Positions 1-11,498 of a stretch of DNA of 64,000 bases are shown piece after piece; within the stretch, counting starts at the first letter, position 1; each line of letters opens with the position of its first letter. Under the pieces are notes generated by a model. That model was not told where the DNA came from, did no database searches, and worked only from the letters and a program-made list of their open reading frames with translations. Origin of the DNA: Tulasnella sp. 424 (Eukaryota; Basidiomycota; Agaricomycetes; Cantharellales; Tulasnellaceae). The position numbers and the translations under genes are program-made. The DNA is taken from contig WSUB01000018.1 of the NCBI GenBank assembly GCA_019633425.1, forward strand, positions 253,699-317,698. The letters run 5' to 3'.

Positions 1-1083
1 GCTGGAACGGGTATCACGTACACCCTTCTCAACGACGCTGGTCCCGGGTCGGAAGACCTCGTCCTTCTAATAGTCCAGGAAAACTTGGCCCCTTTAACGG
101 ACAAGATTCACTTCCCACTTCCAAACGACGTTGACCCTGCGATCCCACCAGAATCGCTCTGGCCTAAAGACCAAGTCCCCCCGCAAAACGAACTCGGTCC
201 TCATCCAGGCGTCGTTGGGATCCGGGCTGACGGGACTGAGGTGGACGTGCCGGACACTAGAAGGGGACCCAGACCGTCGAATATCTCGTGCGCTTTGGAG
301 ATGACCGGCGCCGCTGGAACTGGAGAGCTGTACTGCGACGCGACGAGCTTGACGGAAGATACGGGTTTGAGTCCCTGTAAGATTGGAGTTAATTTTGAGA
401 TTTCACCTCCCGGGACGAAGTCTTCTGGTGAGTTTTCGAATTGTCGGATAGTTTTTCTTGGAAGGTGTTGGGGTCTGATGGACGTCTTTGGGTTCTCTGG
501 GGGAAAAAAAAGATGCTCATGCGCATAAGTGAGTGTCCGACGCGCCCTAACCCCTTTGACGTTCTAACCAGTTTCTCCTTTTTTTATTTACAGGCTCGAA
601 GAGGAGTTGGTTTTTATCCTAGGTGGGGACGGCCTGGTATGGATCAACGGGTACGTTCACCCTGTCACCACTGGGGACGCGATCGGGTTCCCGGCTGGCA
701 CAGGCGACAGCCACACGTTCATCAACGACTCCAATCAAGACGACGCGCTTGGAGGACACGATGTGGCGATGTGGATATTTGGAGAGAACAAACGAAAGAC
801 TGGAGATAAGATTTATTACCCTTTGAATCCGGAGAACAAGGAGAAGCCTACATTGGATGGACGATGGTGGGACGGTATGTTTGTGTACTTTCCCAATATT
901 TCACGGTGACGCTCATGTCTGATGGTTCATAACGTTCCCCCACCCAAAGAAGAGGATGTCCCCAAGAAGGAACTAGGTATGTCTAGTTCGGCCCAGTCGA
1001 TACGAGCCTCCTTGGATTGACCGTCATTCGCCTTAGGTCCTCATCCAGGACGACCGGCTCGTCCTGCCGGGCTCTCATTATAG
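1..1083 (+). CDS. Cupin-domain protein, 5' end outside window
   Basis: Read as exons 1-427 (open at the window edge), 513-528, 594-874, 950-976 and 1037-1083 (TAG). Spliced together these stay in one frame. The first exon holds a polar lead-in ending in PPGTKSS. The 16-nt second exon encodes AHAH, the HxH metal ligands of a cupin barrel. The third continues with LEEELVFILGGDG, GDAIGFPAGTG and HTFIND, the usual second half of a cupin barrel. The metal-site residues come from this reading; the substrate cannot be inferred. The last two exons are short (27 and 47 nt) and the C-terminal tail is uncertain. The fungal cupin family contains dioxygenases and many proteins without known activity. Confidence 0.72.
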
Positions 1084-1276
1084 TCCACAAATGTGAATGA
1101 AATGCTACCATGTTGGTCTAACACGTCGAACCGACTCCGAGTCCGTGCATTTTAGCATCAAAGCCCCACAAACTGTCCACTGGAAGGCTCCAAACTCTCA
1201 TTCTCGGCTTGAACTACCACATAAAGAACATTAACCTATCCTAAAGACAGCGCCTTTGCCGTCATTTTCTGTCGAT

Positions 1277-2250
1277 TCATGCTTTCATGCTTTGCTGTAT
1301 AAATTCTTTGACCTTAACCCAGGAGGGACGGGCTTTGAGTGCTTGGTACCAGCTGAATAATGAGTGAGATTAAACAATGGGAAACGAAATGCTTTGGAAG
1401 AATAAACGCACTCGTTGAACTTGGGATGTGATTCGAATAATTCCGGGACAAATTTCTCCACAGTGTCCGCGTAGGGAAGGTGCCAAAGATCAGCAAGGGT
1501 GAGTTCCTATTGGTTACAAAGACGAATTTAAAACGCAGTTCAGTTGTATCAAGCGGTCCTCGGCTTACGTTGCCTGCCAAGTACTTCTGCTTGCTGAGAA
1601 TCCTCTCATACCCATCCAGCTTTGCATTCAAAATGCCAAAGCTCCGTTGATATGCTGCCTCATCAACCGGAAACCCTTGCAAGGGGTTATAATACCTTTC
1701 GTGCGCAATGACACTTGCATAGGGTTCGAAGTTGGATTGCTCGATGCTCGCTGCTTGCTCGAAGAGTGCAACGGCTCTAAGGTCGGACGAATTTGGAAGC
1801 AACTTTGGGCCTCGATCGGCATACTTTGCTGTGATGTAGCGGCAGATAGCTCGGCATTCTGTTTCAGGGAGATAATTAAGCCGAACCGAGGGCGTTTCCC
1901 ACTATGATGGGACCGACTTACCGAAAAGGACGAAACCGTCATCCTAGAGTTCCCGTGTCAATTTTGTAAGTGGTCGGTCTTTGGTTCGAAAGAGGTAGAA
2001 CCTACATCGATGAAGGGAATTTGGCCGAAAGGTTGCTTCTCGAGGTGAGGCGCGCTCTTGTGTTCCGCGGTGGACTAGCGAATTCCCCGCGCGTGCCAGA
2101 TCACGTAAATCATCGCGTAAATATGGGGGTTTCACAAAGATAGAGGATTATACGGACCCAGTCTATATTCTTGAGTTCGAATTCAACGTCCTTCTCATAA
2201 AGCACGAGCAAAACCTGTTGCGTGCAGGCGGAGACCCAGTGGCCAGTGAT
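1277..2250 (-). CDS. GST locus G1, phi-class glutathione S-transferase, first exon unresolved
   Basis: Minus-strand exons 2158-2250, 2006-2074, 1922-1943, 1569-1858, 1412-1506 and 1277-1352 (TGA) match exons 2-7 of the intact genes in the array. The thioredoxin-like half reads GHWVSACTQQV, then EHKSAPHLEKQPFGQIPFID. The helical half has YERILSKQKYLAGN and ADLWHLPYAD. The expected 12-nt ATG exon upstream of 2250 is not clear: an ATG near 2320 is followed by no convincing donor. SACTQQV replaces the STCTRRV of its neighbours. It is either a diverged functional gene with an altered 5' end or an early pseudogene. GSTs of this class conjugate glutathione to electrophiles in the cytosol. Confidence 0.6.
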
Positions 2251-2725
2251 CTTTATGACAGTCAAAATTCCGTTAGTATTTCAGAAAACGAGAAGGGGGA
2301 ACTTTATCTGCCTTTATTGTCATCGTAGAATGGTCGAGGAAGTATAAGAGGAAGCGTGATACTTGTATGATGGTGATTAGTGAAATAGTTTCCATTCCAA
2401 AGCACATTTTATACCTAGCCAATACCTTTCATCTGGCCTATTGTCGGATATTTAACTCCCAAATCTTAGCTGCGCGTAGGGTAAGTCAGTCTTGAAGTGC
2501 TGCGGTTTGTCCCAGCAGTAGGCTTGGCTGGCGCTTGTATCTGGCCATGCCGCCCTTGCACAGTATTCGATGGCACCGAGAACCCCTACTGTAGCGGTTG
2601 GGATGGTAGACGACCGCGCATCCAGCTCTCTGTAGGTCGATCTTTGATTACACACGTGATATGACATGAGGCAACTACGTATCAAGCTACGATCTCAAGC
2701 ACAATACGCTCGCTCTGGTTTATTT

Positions 2726-3748
2726 TCAAGCCTCGTTGGCTTTGACCCAAGAAGGACGCTCTTTCAATTCTTTATACCAGCTGTAGAAGGGTTCGGTGAA
2801 TTAGCACATGAGCGTCAAACTCAATCCGATGACAAGAGGTAACTCACGCGTTGACCTTAGGGTGGGACTCGTAAACTTGCGGTGCGAACTTCTCAGACAT
2901 TTCGGCATAAGGAAGATGCCAAAGGTCGGCAATGGTAATTTCCTATTCGGCCAGGGCAACCAGTGGTCAGCGGCTTCTCATGTCTACGGTCGTATCGTTA
3001 CGTACGTTTCCTGCCAAGTATTTCTGTTTGGACAAAATCCTCTCGTAACCGTCAAGCTTGGAGCTCAATGTATCGACGAGATATTGGAATCGCTTCTCGT
3101 CGGTTGGGGTGCCTTTCATTGGGTTGAATACCTTCTCGTATGCGATTCCACTTGCATACGGGTCAAAGTCCGCCTGCTCGATACAGGCAGCTTGTTCAAA
3201 GAGTGCAACAGCTTTGGCATCGGATGGGTCTGGCAGGAGCTTCGTTCCTTGGTCGGCATACTTGGTCGCGATATAGCGGGTGATGGCGCGGGATTCTGCA
3301 AGGGGACTGCATTAGCAACCTTCAAGAGAAGGCGATGTGAAAGGAGTTGATGGACTGACCAAATAGAACAAACCCATCCTCTTCCTATACAATGTACACG
3401 TGTCAATGCACCGTCTTACTCAGGGTGCAATGCTACGCTCACCTCGAGAACTGGGATTTGACCGAACGGCTGCTTCTGGAGATGAGCCTCGCTCTTGTGC
3501 TCCCCAACAGACTATGCGATTTCCGCAGACAAAGAAAATCAGCTGAAGGTTATCCTTCCTTCTATGGTGCCCAGATGTACCCAGTCAATGGGCTTGATTG
3601 TGTAGTCAACGCCCTTCTCAATCAAGACGACCTTGACACGTCGTGTGCAAGTCGACATTGGGTGCCCGATGATCTACAGCAGCCATCAAAGGTGACACGT
3701 TAGGGTAGTTCGGTCGCTGGGACATGTTGGACGTACTGTGAGGACCAT
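2726..3748 (-). CDS. GST locus G2, phi-class glutathione S-transferase
   Basis: Seven exons: 3737-3748, 3581-3673, 3443-3511, 3360-3384, 3006-3295, 2848-2942, 2726-2780 (TGA). They total 639 nt and encode 212 aa, the normal size for the family. The start is the ATG of a 12-nt exon (MVLT). The N-terminal thioredoxin fold has MSTCTRRV, where Ser-11 is the expected catalytic residue of phi GSTs, then EHKSEAHLQKQPFGQIPVLE with the cis-Pro loop and ESRAITRYI of the G-site. The C-terminal half has YERILSKQKYLAGN and ITIADLWHLPYAE. Predicted role: glutathione conjugation or peroxidase detoxification in the cytosol. It is nearly identical to G4, so it is a recent duplicate. Confidence 0.85.
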
Positions 3749-3953
3749 GATGGATTCAGCGAATAGGACGATGAGGACGAGGGTGGAGAAGAAGGACTGA
3801 AGTTGAGGAGGTGAATTGATTTGTTGGCTGTCAAGTCGACATGTCTGTCGCTATTTAACGTGCCAGGATGAATGTTTGTCCGATTTGGGCTGAAAATGTT
3901 TCCCGTCATCTCCATTATGTGGGCGTTCGGGTCTTGAGCAAAGCTGACGTATC

Positions 3954-3973
3954 TTAGTCAGCAAACATCAGCA
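3954..3973. promoter_or_regulatory. bZIP-like element upstream of G2
   Basis: TTAGTCAGCAAACATCAGCA, 206 bp upstream of the G2 ATG. TTAGTCA is the reverse complement of TGACTAA, a known AP-1/Yap-type core. TGCTGA half-sites occur twice on the opposite strand. Binding is inference. Confidence 0.5.
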
Positions 3974-4552
3974 AGATTACGCTCGTACTTTCCCCTTCCA
4001 TCCACGTGCCTCGAGTTCGAAGTCCCGACTCTACCTCTTTTGGGAAACAACTACCGAAGTGTTGCGACCGCGCGGCAGAACCCTAAGCCCGAGACCGACT
4101 AGCTAGTCGTGTGGAGAGGGTGCTCTCGTGACGTGGAACTTCTTCCAGCGCCCCCCTCCACCGATGCTCAGCTAATGCTGAACAAAGCTCGGTGAACATG
4201 TATCCGGACGATGAAATTATAGTTTCCCCCTCGGTGGAGATAGCCCAAAATACCTTCGCGGCGTTGGATGAAACAGCCTTCTTCAACTTCCGTCGCGGGG
4301 TTCCGAGTTTTCTGACTGCTGGCACAATCCACGTCGACGTCCTTGTTGCCACCAATGGGGATCCACGATTTATGCAACGACAGTGTATTCTGCCAATCAC
4401 TTTGAGAAACATGGTTCAGTCCTGGTAATGGTCCCAACTTGGGATTGGCAATCTCAACGGGATCAAGGGCATGAGCTCATCCAATGACATTCGTCGATAC
4501 ATTCACATAGCTATCTGGAATACTCGGTATCTAAACTCACCCGTGCTTGGAA

Positions 4553-5389
4553 TTAGAATTTACCATCCTCGTTTGCCTTGATCCATGATGGGCGATTCTT
4601 AAGGGCTTGCCACCAACTGCAATGAAACCATTGTCAAGAACAATAGGTTGCGCCAGGTCTAAGAGGTATACTCACGCGTTGAACTTGGGGTGCGACTCCC
4701 AGATTTCAGGGGCGAACCTCTCGGCAATCTCGCCGTAGGGAAGATGCCAAAGATCAGCCAAAGTAAGCTCCTATGTGATCAAAGTGACATCGCGGTCAGT
4801 CATCTCGCCAAGAGCCGTGCTCTGCATTCACTGCGCTTACGTCACCGGCCAAATACTTGTGCTTGCTCAAAAGTCGCTCATATCCATCAAGTTTGGTGTT
4901 CAAATTAAGTTGTCAATTTGGTAAGCGGTCGGTAATTTGGCTCGAAACAGGTAGCTATAACATACATCGATGAAGGGAATTTGGCCAAAAGGTTGCTTCT
5001 CGAGGTGAGGCTCGCTCTTCACAAGGCGGAAAAAGACATTTCGCAGCCCAAAATATGAACGGGATATGCACAGGAAATACGCATGAACCTGCCTAATGGG
5101 GAAAGTGACCTCCCAAATAGGGTAATTCCATGCGTGTTTACAATGCGTATCCCATTCATATTTTGAGCTGCAAAATGTCTTTTTCTGACCTGTGTCTTGT
5201 GCTCCGCGGTCGACTGGCGAATTTCCCGCGCGTGCCGGATAACGTAAATCATCGCGTAAATATGGGGGTTTCACAAGGATCGAGGATTATACGTACCCAG
5301 TCTATATTCTTGAGTTCAAATTCAACGTCCTTCTCGTATAGCACCAGCAAAACTTGTTGCGTGCAGGCGGAGACCTAGTGACCAGTGAT
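4553..5389 (-). pseudogene. GST locus G3, chimeric pseudogene (G5-like 3' end joined to G1-like 5' end)
   Basis: Read on the minus strand, the 5' part (about 5389 down to 4909) follows G1: exon 2, exon 3 and the start of intron 3. The 3' part (4553 to about 4908) follows G5: the tail of exon 5, all of exon 6 and exon 7. Exon 4 and most of exon 5 are missing at the join. Three lesions show that it is dead: the join itself, an in-frame TAG in exon 2 (position of Trp in G1, near 5375), and a 175-bp foldback insertion in exon 3. It is the expected scar of unequal recombination between G5-type and G1-type genes. Confidence 0.85.
5020..5194. mobile_element. 175-bp foldback/MITE-like element in G3 exon 3
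   Basis: The outer 50 bp at each end are inverted repeats: the left end begins CACAAGGCGGAAAAAGACAT and the right end, reversed, begins CACAGGTCAGAAAAAGACAT. About 43 of 50 positions match, and weaker pairing continues almost to the centre near 5107, so the element could fold into one long hairpin. It is flanked by TCTT at 5016-5019 and 5195-5198. The uninterrupted paralogues have a single TCTT there, so this is a 4-bp target duplication. It has no coding capacity and would need an enzyme supplied in trans. Confidence 0.82.
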
Positions 5390-5861
5390 CTTTATGACAG
5401 TCAAAATTCCGTGAGCATTTCAGAAAACGAGAAGGGGGAACTTTATTGTCATCGTAGAATGGTCGAGGAAGTATAAGAGGAAGCGTGATGCTTGTATGAT
5501 GGTGATTAGTGAAATAGTTTCCATTCCAACCCACATCTTATACCTAGCCAATAACTTCCATCTGGCCTATTGTCGGATATTTAACTCCCAAATCTTAGCT
5601 GCGCGTAGGGTAAGTAAGTCTTGACGTGCTGCGGTTTGTCCCAGCAGTAGGCATGGCTGGCGCTTGTATGTGGCGATGCCGCCCTTGCACAGTATTCGAT
5701 GTCGCCGAGAACCTCAACTTTAGTATTTTGGATGGTAAAACACCGCGCATCTAGGCTTCAGCTCTCTGCAAGTCGTTCTTTGATTACAGACGTGATATGA
5801 CATGAGGCAACTACGTATCAAGCTACGATCTCAAGCACGATACGCTCGCTCTGGTTTATTT

Positions 5862-6885
5862 TCAAGCCTGGTTGGCTTTGATCCAAGAAGGACGCTCTTT
5901 CAATTCTTTATACCAGCTGTAGAAGGGTTCGGTCAATCAGCACATGCGCGTCAAACTCAATCCGATGACAACGAGGTAACTCACGCGTTGACCTTAGGGT
6001 GAGACTCGTAAACTTGCGGTGCGAACTGCTCAACCTTTTCGGCGTAAGGAAGATGCCAAAGGTCGGCAATGGTAATTTCCTGTTCGGCCGGGGCAACCAG
6101 TGGTCAGCGGCTTCTCATGCCTGCGGTCGTATCGTTACGTACGTTTCCTGCCAAATATTTCTGTTTGGACAGAATCCTCTCGTAGCCGTCAAACTTGGAG
6201 CTCAATGTATCGACGAGATATTGGAATCGCTTCTCGTCGGTTGGGATTCCTTTCATTGGGTTGAATACCTTCTCGACTGCGATTCCGCTTGCCAACGGGT
6301 CAAAGTCCGCCTGCTCGATACAGGCAGCTTGTTCAAAGAGTGCAACAGCTTTGGCATCGGATGGGTCTGGCAGGAGCTTCGTTCCTTGGTCGGCATACTT
6401 GGTCGCGATATAGCGGGTGATGGCGCGGGATTCTGCAAGGGGACTGCATTAGCAACCTTCAAGAGAAGGCGATGTGAAAGGAGTTGATGGACTGACCAAA
6501 TAGAACAAACCCATCCTCTTCCTATACAATGTACACGTGTCAATGCACCGTCTTACTCAGGGTGCAATGCTACGCTCACCTCGAGAACTGGGATTTGACC
6601 GAACGGCTGCTTCTGGAGATGAGCCTCGCCCTTGTGCTCCCCAACAGTCTATGCGAGTTCCGCAGACAAAGAAAATCAGCTGAAGGTTATCCTTCCTTCT
6701 ATGGTGCCCAGACGTACCCAGTCAATGGGCTTGATTATATAGTCAACGCCCTTCTCAATCAAGACGACCTTGACACGTCGCGTGCAAGTCGACATTTGGG
6801 CCCCGATGATCTACAGCAGCCATCAAAGGTGACACGTTAGGGTAATCCAGTCGCTGGGAAATGTTGGACGTACTGTAAGGACCAT
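5862..6885 (-). CDS. GST locus G4, phi-class glutathione S-transferase
   Basis: Seven exons: 6874-6885, 6718-6810, 6580-6648, 6497-6521, 6143-6432, 5985-6079, 5862-5916 (TGA). They sum to 639 nt, 212 aa. Ser-11 sits in MSTCTRRV. The cis-Pro region (QKQPFGQIPVLE) and G-site ESRAITRYI are present. Differences from G2 are few and mostly single residues (LASGIAVEK against YASGIAYEK; AEKVEQFAP against AEMSEKFAP). Exon 4 is 25 nt here and in G2 but 22 nt in the rest of the array, which marks the G2/G4 subfamily. Both genes belong to a repeated block of about 3.1 kb (1.3-4.4 and 4.5-7.6 kb). Confidence 0.87.
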
Positions 6886-7102
6886 GATGGATTTAGCGAA
6901 TAAGACGATGAGGACGAGGGTGGAGAAGTAGGACTGAAGTTGGGGAGGTAAATTGATTTGTTGGCTGTCAAGTTGACATGTCTGTCGCTATTTAACGTAT
7001 CAGGATGAACGTTTGTCCGATTTGGGCTGAAAAAGGTTTCCCGTCATCTCTATTATGTGGGCGTTCGGGTCCTGACAAACCTGACGCGAGAAATTGTGTA
7101 TC

Positions 7103-7122
7103 TTAGTCAGCAAACATCAGCA
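7103..7122. promoter_or_regulatory. bZIP-like element upstream of G4
   Basis: TTAGTCAGCAAACATCAGCA, 218 bp upstream of the G4 ATG and identical to the G2 copy. Confidence 0.5.
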
Positions 7123-7706
7123 AGATTACGCTCGTCCTCTCCTCTTCCATCCACGTGCCTTGAGTTCGAAGTCCCAACTCTTCCTCTTTTGGGAAACAAC
7201 TACCGAGGTGTTGCGACCGGGCGGCAGAACCCTAAGCCCGAGATCGACTAGCTGGGTCGTGCTCTCGTGACGTGGAACTTCTTCTAACGCCCTCCTCCAC
7301 CGATGCTCAGCTAATGCTGAACAAAGCTCGTGAACATGTATCCGAACGACGAAATAACAGTTTCCTCCTCGGCGCAGATAGCCCAAAATACCTTCGCGGC
7401 ATGACCTGTGGATGAAACAGCCTGCTTCAACTTCCTTTGCGGGGTTCCGAGTTTTCTGACTGCTGGCACAATCCACGTCGACGTTCTTGTTGCCACCAAT
7501 GGAGATCTGCGATTTATGCAACGACAGTGTATTCTGCCAATCACTTGCGGGAATTTTGAGAAACATGGTTCAGTCCGTGTAGTGGTCCCAACTTGGGATT
7601 GGCAATCTCAACGAGATCAAGGGCATAAGCTCATCCAATGACATTCGTCTATACATTCACATAGCCATCTTGAATACGATGTATCTAAACTCCCCCGTGC
7701 TTGGAA

Positions 7707-8730
7707 TTAGAATTTACCATCCTCGTTTGCCTTGATCCATGATGGGCGATTCTTAAGGGCTTGCCACCAACTGCAATGAAACCGTTGTCAAGAACAATAG
7801 GTTGCGCCAGGTCTAAGAGGTACACTCACGCGTTGAACTTGGGGTGCGACTCCCAGATTTCAGGGGCGAACCTCTCGGCAATCTCGCCGTAGGGAAGATG
7901 CCAAAGGTCAGCCAAAGTAAGCTCCTACGTGATCAAAATGACATCGCGGTGAGTCATCGCCCCAAGAGCTGTGCTCTGCAGTCACTGCGCTTACGTCACC
8001 GGCCAAATACTTGTGCTTGCTCAAAAGTCGCTCATATCCATCAAGTTTGGTGTTCAAATTCTCCACGAGCTTCTTGAAGGCTTCTTCATTGGGGGCAACG
8101 CCCTTGTGCGGTTTGAAAACCTTCTCAACAGCGATTTCACTAGCGTAGGGGTCGAAATCTGCCTGTTCGATGCATGCTGCTTGCTCGAATAGGGCAACAG
8201 CCTTCAGGTCGGTGGGGTTGGGGAGGAGCTTGGTTCCTTGGTCGGCGTACTTGGCCGCGATATAGCGGGTAATGGCGCGGGACTCTACGGTGATATAGGC
8301 GCGTTAGTCCTCATAAAAGCAAAATCCTATTTGGCCAATCACCAAAGAGGTAGAATCCTTCATCCTAGGACGCGAATTAGGTGTTAGATGTGTCATATAA
8401 CGGTATCTACTGGCCTTTGCTTACTTCGAGAACAGGGATTTGAGAGAAAGGCTGGATTTGGCGATAGGCTTCGGTTTTGGCCTCTCCAGCCATCTGGCGG
8501 TTTAAAAACATACCCAACCCTGTTAGGCCCACTATAATACTCTATATATGATTGAGTTCAGACGCACGATATCGACGTGCTTGAGAGTAAATTCAACGCC
8601 TTTCTCATACAAGACGCATTTGACGCGGCGCGTGCAAGTGGACAAATGCCATCCGTGGAGCTGCGAGGCGACATTAGCCGCTGCACCGTTATCATAACGC
8701 AGCCAGTTGCACACGTACTACGAGGACCAT
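7707..8730 (-). CDS. GST locus G5, phi-class glutathione S-transferase
   Basis: Exons 8719-8730, 8568-8660, 8425-8493, 8343-8364, 7995-8284, 7830-7924, 7707-7770 (TAA) give 645 nt, 214 aa. N-terminal features are LSTCTRRVKCVLYEKG with Ser-11, EAKTEAYRQIQPFSQIPVLE and ESRAITRYIAAKYADQG. C-terminal features are YERLLSKHKYLAGD, LTLADLWHLPYGE and a WWQALKNRPSWIKA tail. The canonical PFGQ is PFSQ here, which may alter the G-site loop. It is the parent of the 3' half of chimeric G3. The upstream region (near 8925) holds only a weak match to the bZIP-like motif found at other loci. Exon 2 is 93 nt, against 108 nt in G6-G8. Confidence 0.86.
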
Positions 8731-9903
8731 GGTTGATGTTGCTTGTTGAGGAACTGTGACTAGAGAGATGTGTTGAAGTGAAAGAAGGGAGAACTGCTCG
8801 AGGTTGTATGCCCTATGTCCCGGCCAGAGTTGTCAGCATTTATACCCAAATAGCACTACTCCTTGACATCTATCTTGCCCTGATAGTGAAAGTTTCCTTT
8901 TGGAAAGCTGGCACACAGGGATTGGTCAGATCAGTCAGCCGAAGCTAAGGGATACACACTCCCGTATTCCATTTCGGTCGATTTTTGCTTCCATGCTCTC
9001 GAAGCGGGACTTCATGTCACAAAAAGGCCGCGGATCATCAGATTTGATCAGGTCCTCCGCTCCTGTTTTTCGCTTGGCAGGGTTCTATCCATCCACCATT
9101 CGTGAGAGTGCATTATAGGAGGATATAACAGGTTCAAGAATAGGATATAGCCTCCGGTCATAGAAAATCTACAGTATATACTCAATATTCATTTGAGACT
9201 TCAAGTCTCCAGAATCTGACGTCCTTGGTTGAATCGTGGCTTGTTGCTGGGAAAGTCATCCAAATGATCCCGAACTAGGAAGACCCGAGCTGCTAAATAA
9301 TATGACCCAGATATCTGGTGTATCTGCGGCTTTATCCCGCCCGTACATGTTCGGTCGTGCGTGAATTCTTATTGGTTGGTATCCTCGCGGAGTATCGGTA
9401 ACATACCCTATTCGGCTCTCACGCTTGCTCCGTGACAGAGAAGTAGTTTATTCATAAGATTGAGAAGTGATACATTGTTTCGTAAGCCTAAAGAAATTCA
9501 GCACAGCCGTCGCTAAGTCTGCGGCCAAGGCTTTGCGCCATCCGAAGGCTTTGCGGCATATACCCGGCCGCGTCCGTCAGCAAGAGCAAACATCTTCGCT
9601 TCAACGACACATCCCACGCTCTCGCTCGTCATCGCCACGGTGTTTTTCTGTGTTTAACCCATAGAATGCTTGCAAGTCGCTTTCCCTTCGTGCAAGATTT
9701 AAACACGGTTAGAAACAGTGGGGCAGGTCTCAGCAGCCAAGTACTAGCTAGACGCTAGCATTTTCACCGATCATCTCACAAACTATTTTCTTCCCCACCA
9801 CCACACACTAAGGGCTCGTACCACGGATAATGGCGAAGATTCCGGAGATTTCATATACATTTCCGCAATGAACTATGCATATATACCAATGCTGACACTT
9901 ATG
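8731..9903. other. Intergenic, G5 promoter and G6 3' flank
   Basis: No convincing gene. 9.59-9.85 kb is a diverged repeat of 13.86-14.10 kb, showing that the duplicated units of the G6-G8 part of the array include the downstream flank. Confidence 0.5.
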
Positions 9904-10938
9904 TTAAAGCAAGTTTCCTTTCTCATTGGCCTTGATCCACGATGGACGAGTCTTCAGGGCCTGCCACCAGCTGCAATAAAAGTTCACATCAATACCTGTC
10001 TGCTAAGACTGCAATCTGAGGCACATTCACTCACGCGTAGAACTTGGGGTGCGACTCGAAGACCTCCGGGGCAAATTTCTCTGCAATCTCCCCGTGAGGA
10101 AGATGCCAAAGATCGACCAGCGTAATCTCCTGTTCAGCGAGTGGCCGGCATTGTTAGCGACATGCTCAATCCGATGTTCTTGGAATTCCAAGCGCTCACA
10201 TCACCAGCCAAATACTTTGTCCTGGTCAACATCCTCTCATATCCATCCAGCTTGGCATTCAGGGCCTCGACATTTTTCTTGAACTTGTCTTCGTCGCCAG
10301 CAAGACCCCTCAATGGGTTAAAAAGCTTCTCCACCGCGATCCCGCTCACGTAGGGTTCGAAGTCTGCTTGCTCAACGCATGCAGCCTGTTCAAATAGGGC
10401 AACTGCTTTGAGATCCTTTGGGTCTGGAATGAGCTTGGTTCCTTGATTTGCGTATTTCGTGGCGATGTATCGTCCAATAGCACGAGATTCTGGAAGTATA
10501 CAGGGAGGGCGTCAGTTGCCTATTAAGTGAGCTTCGGCCCGGAAACAGTCGGCGCACCAAACAGAATGAAACCTTCATCCTAAAGGATCAGGTCCACGTT
10601 AATCATGTTCCTCGATACCAGGGGTCGAAGCCACGTACGTCGAGGATGGGAACTTGCCCAAAAGGCTGCTTCGCTAGATGTGCTTCGCTTTTGTGCTCCC
10701 CGGTGGACTGCCACGGGTATAGGGGGAAGGCTCATTAGGCACCTCAGTATCAAGGCCTCCACGGGAGTTGGACCCACCCAGTCAACGGGCTTGATGACAA
10801 AATCCACGCCTTTCTCGAACAGGACGACTTTGACGCGGCGCGTGCAGGTCGACACGTCGACACCAATGATCTACACAACAACATCGACTGTCAATTGCTA
10901 GTAGAGGTCATCAGCGCTTGACGCACAGTAAGGACCAT
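9904..10938 (-). CDS. GST locus G6, phi-class glutathione S-transferase
   Basis: Seven exons: 10927-10938 (MVLT), 10763-10870, 10639-10707, 10558-10579, 10200-10489, 10035-10129, 9904-9970 (TAA). They total 663 nt, 220 aa. Ser-11 lies in VSTCTRRVKVVLFEKG. EHKSEAHLAKQPFGQVPILD, DEGFILF and ESRAIGRYIATKYANQG complete the thioredoxin half. YERMLTRTKYLAGD and ITLVDLWHLPHGE mark the helical half. Exon 2 is longer than in G1-G5 by WVGPTP, a mark of the G6-G8 subfamily. A TATATATA stretch lies near 11040, about 100 bp upstream of the start. Predicted cytosolic detoxification enzyme. Confidence 0.88.
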
Positions 10939-11159
10939 GGTAGCTGCTGTTTGCTAAAATTCTAAGCTGGGCGACGGTGGAAGGTGGAAGAGCAGGGGAT
11001 AGCTTGAGTGAGGATGTTCGTTCTTTCAAAGGAATGCAGCGTATATATAGCCATGAGAGTGTTTGAATCCACGTCTCACTCGATTCTGTCTGATCCGGAG
11101 ATGGGCTTGTCATATCCATTATGCGTGTTTGGCTAAGCTGACAAGAAAACGTGGCAATC

Positions 11160-11179
11160 TTAGTCAGCGAACGTCAGCA
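11160..11179. promoter_or_regulatory. bZIP-like element upstream of G6
   Basis: TTAGTCAGCGAACGTCAGCA, 222 bp upstream of the G6 ATG. Confidence 0.5.
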
Positions 11180-11410
11180 CTTTTACGCCCTCTCAATTCA
11201 TCTTTGTTCGTGTTCCCAGTTTGTCATAATGTCAGCTGAAGCACATTGTGACCATTTTAATCTCTCTGAATTCACTGGGCCAGCTGCACAACCATCAATG
11301 CTGAGCCTCTGATTGGTGCGTCCTTTGGACCGCCTTTGGCTCTAGACCGCTACTTCTCGTAAACATTCAAAAGATGATGATTAATAATACCATATTATTC
11401 GCTCTCTAAT

Positions 11411-11498
11411 CTATACCCCCAGATCTGAATAGAATCCCTTGAAAATTGATTCGACACGCTGTGCATCTGACCATGGGTGACCTTCCCGCGTTGATCTT
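11411..11498 (-). pseudogene. 3' exon fragment of an unidentified gene (copy 1), cut by assembly gap
   Basis: Minus-strand reading RSTREGHPWSDAQRVESIF and GFYSDLGV then TAG matches the last exon of the copy at 13.5-13.8 kb. The rest is lost in the gap. Family not recognised. Confidence 0.45.
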
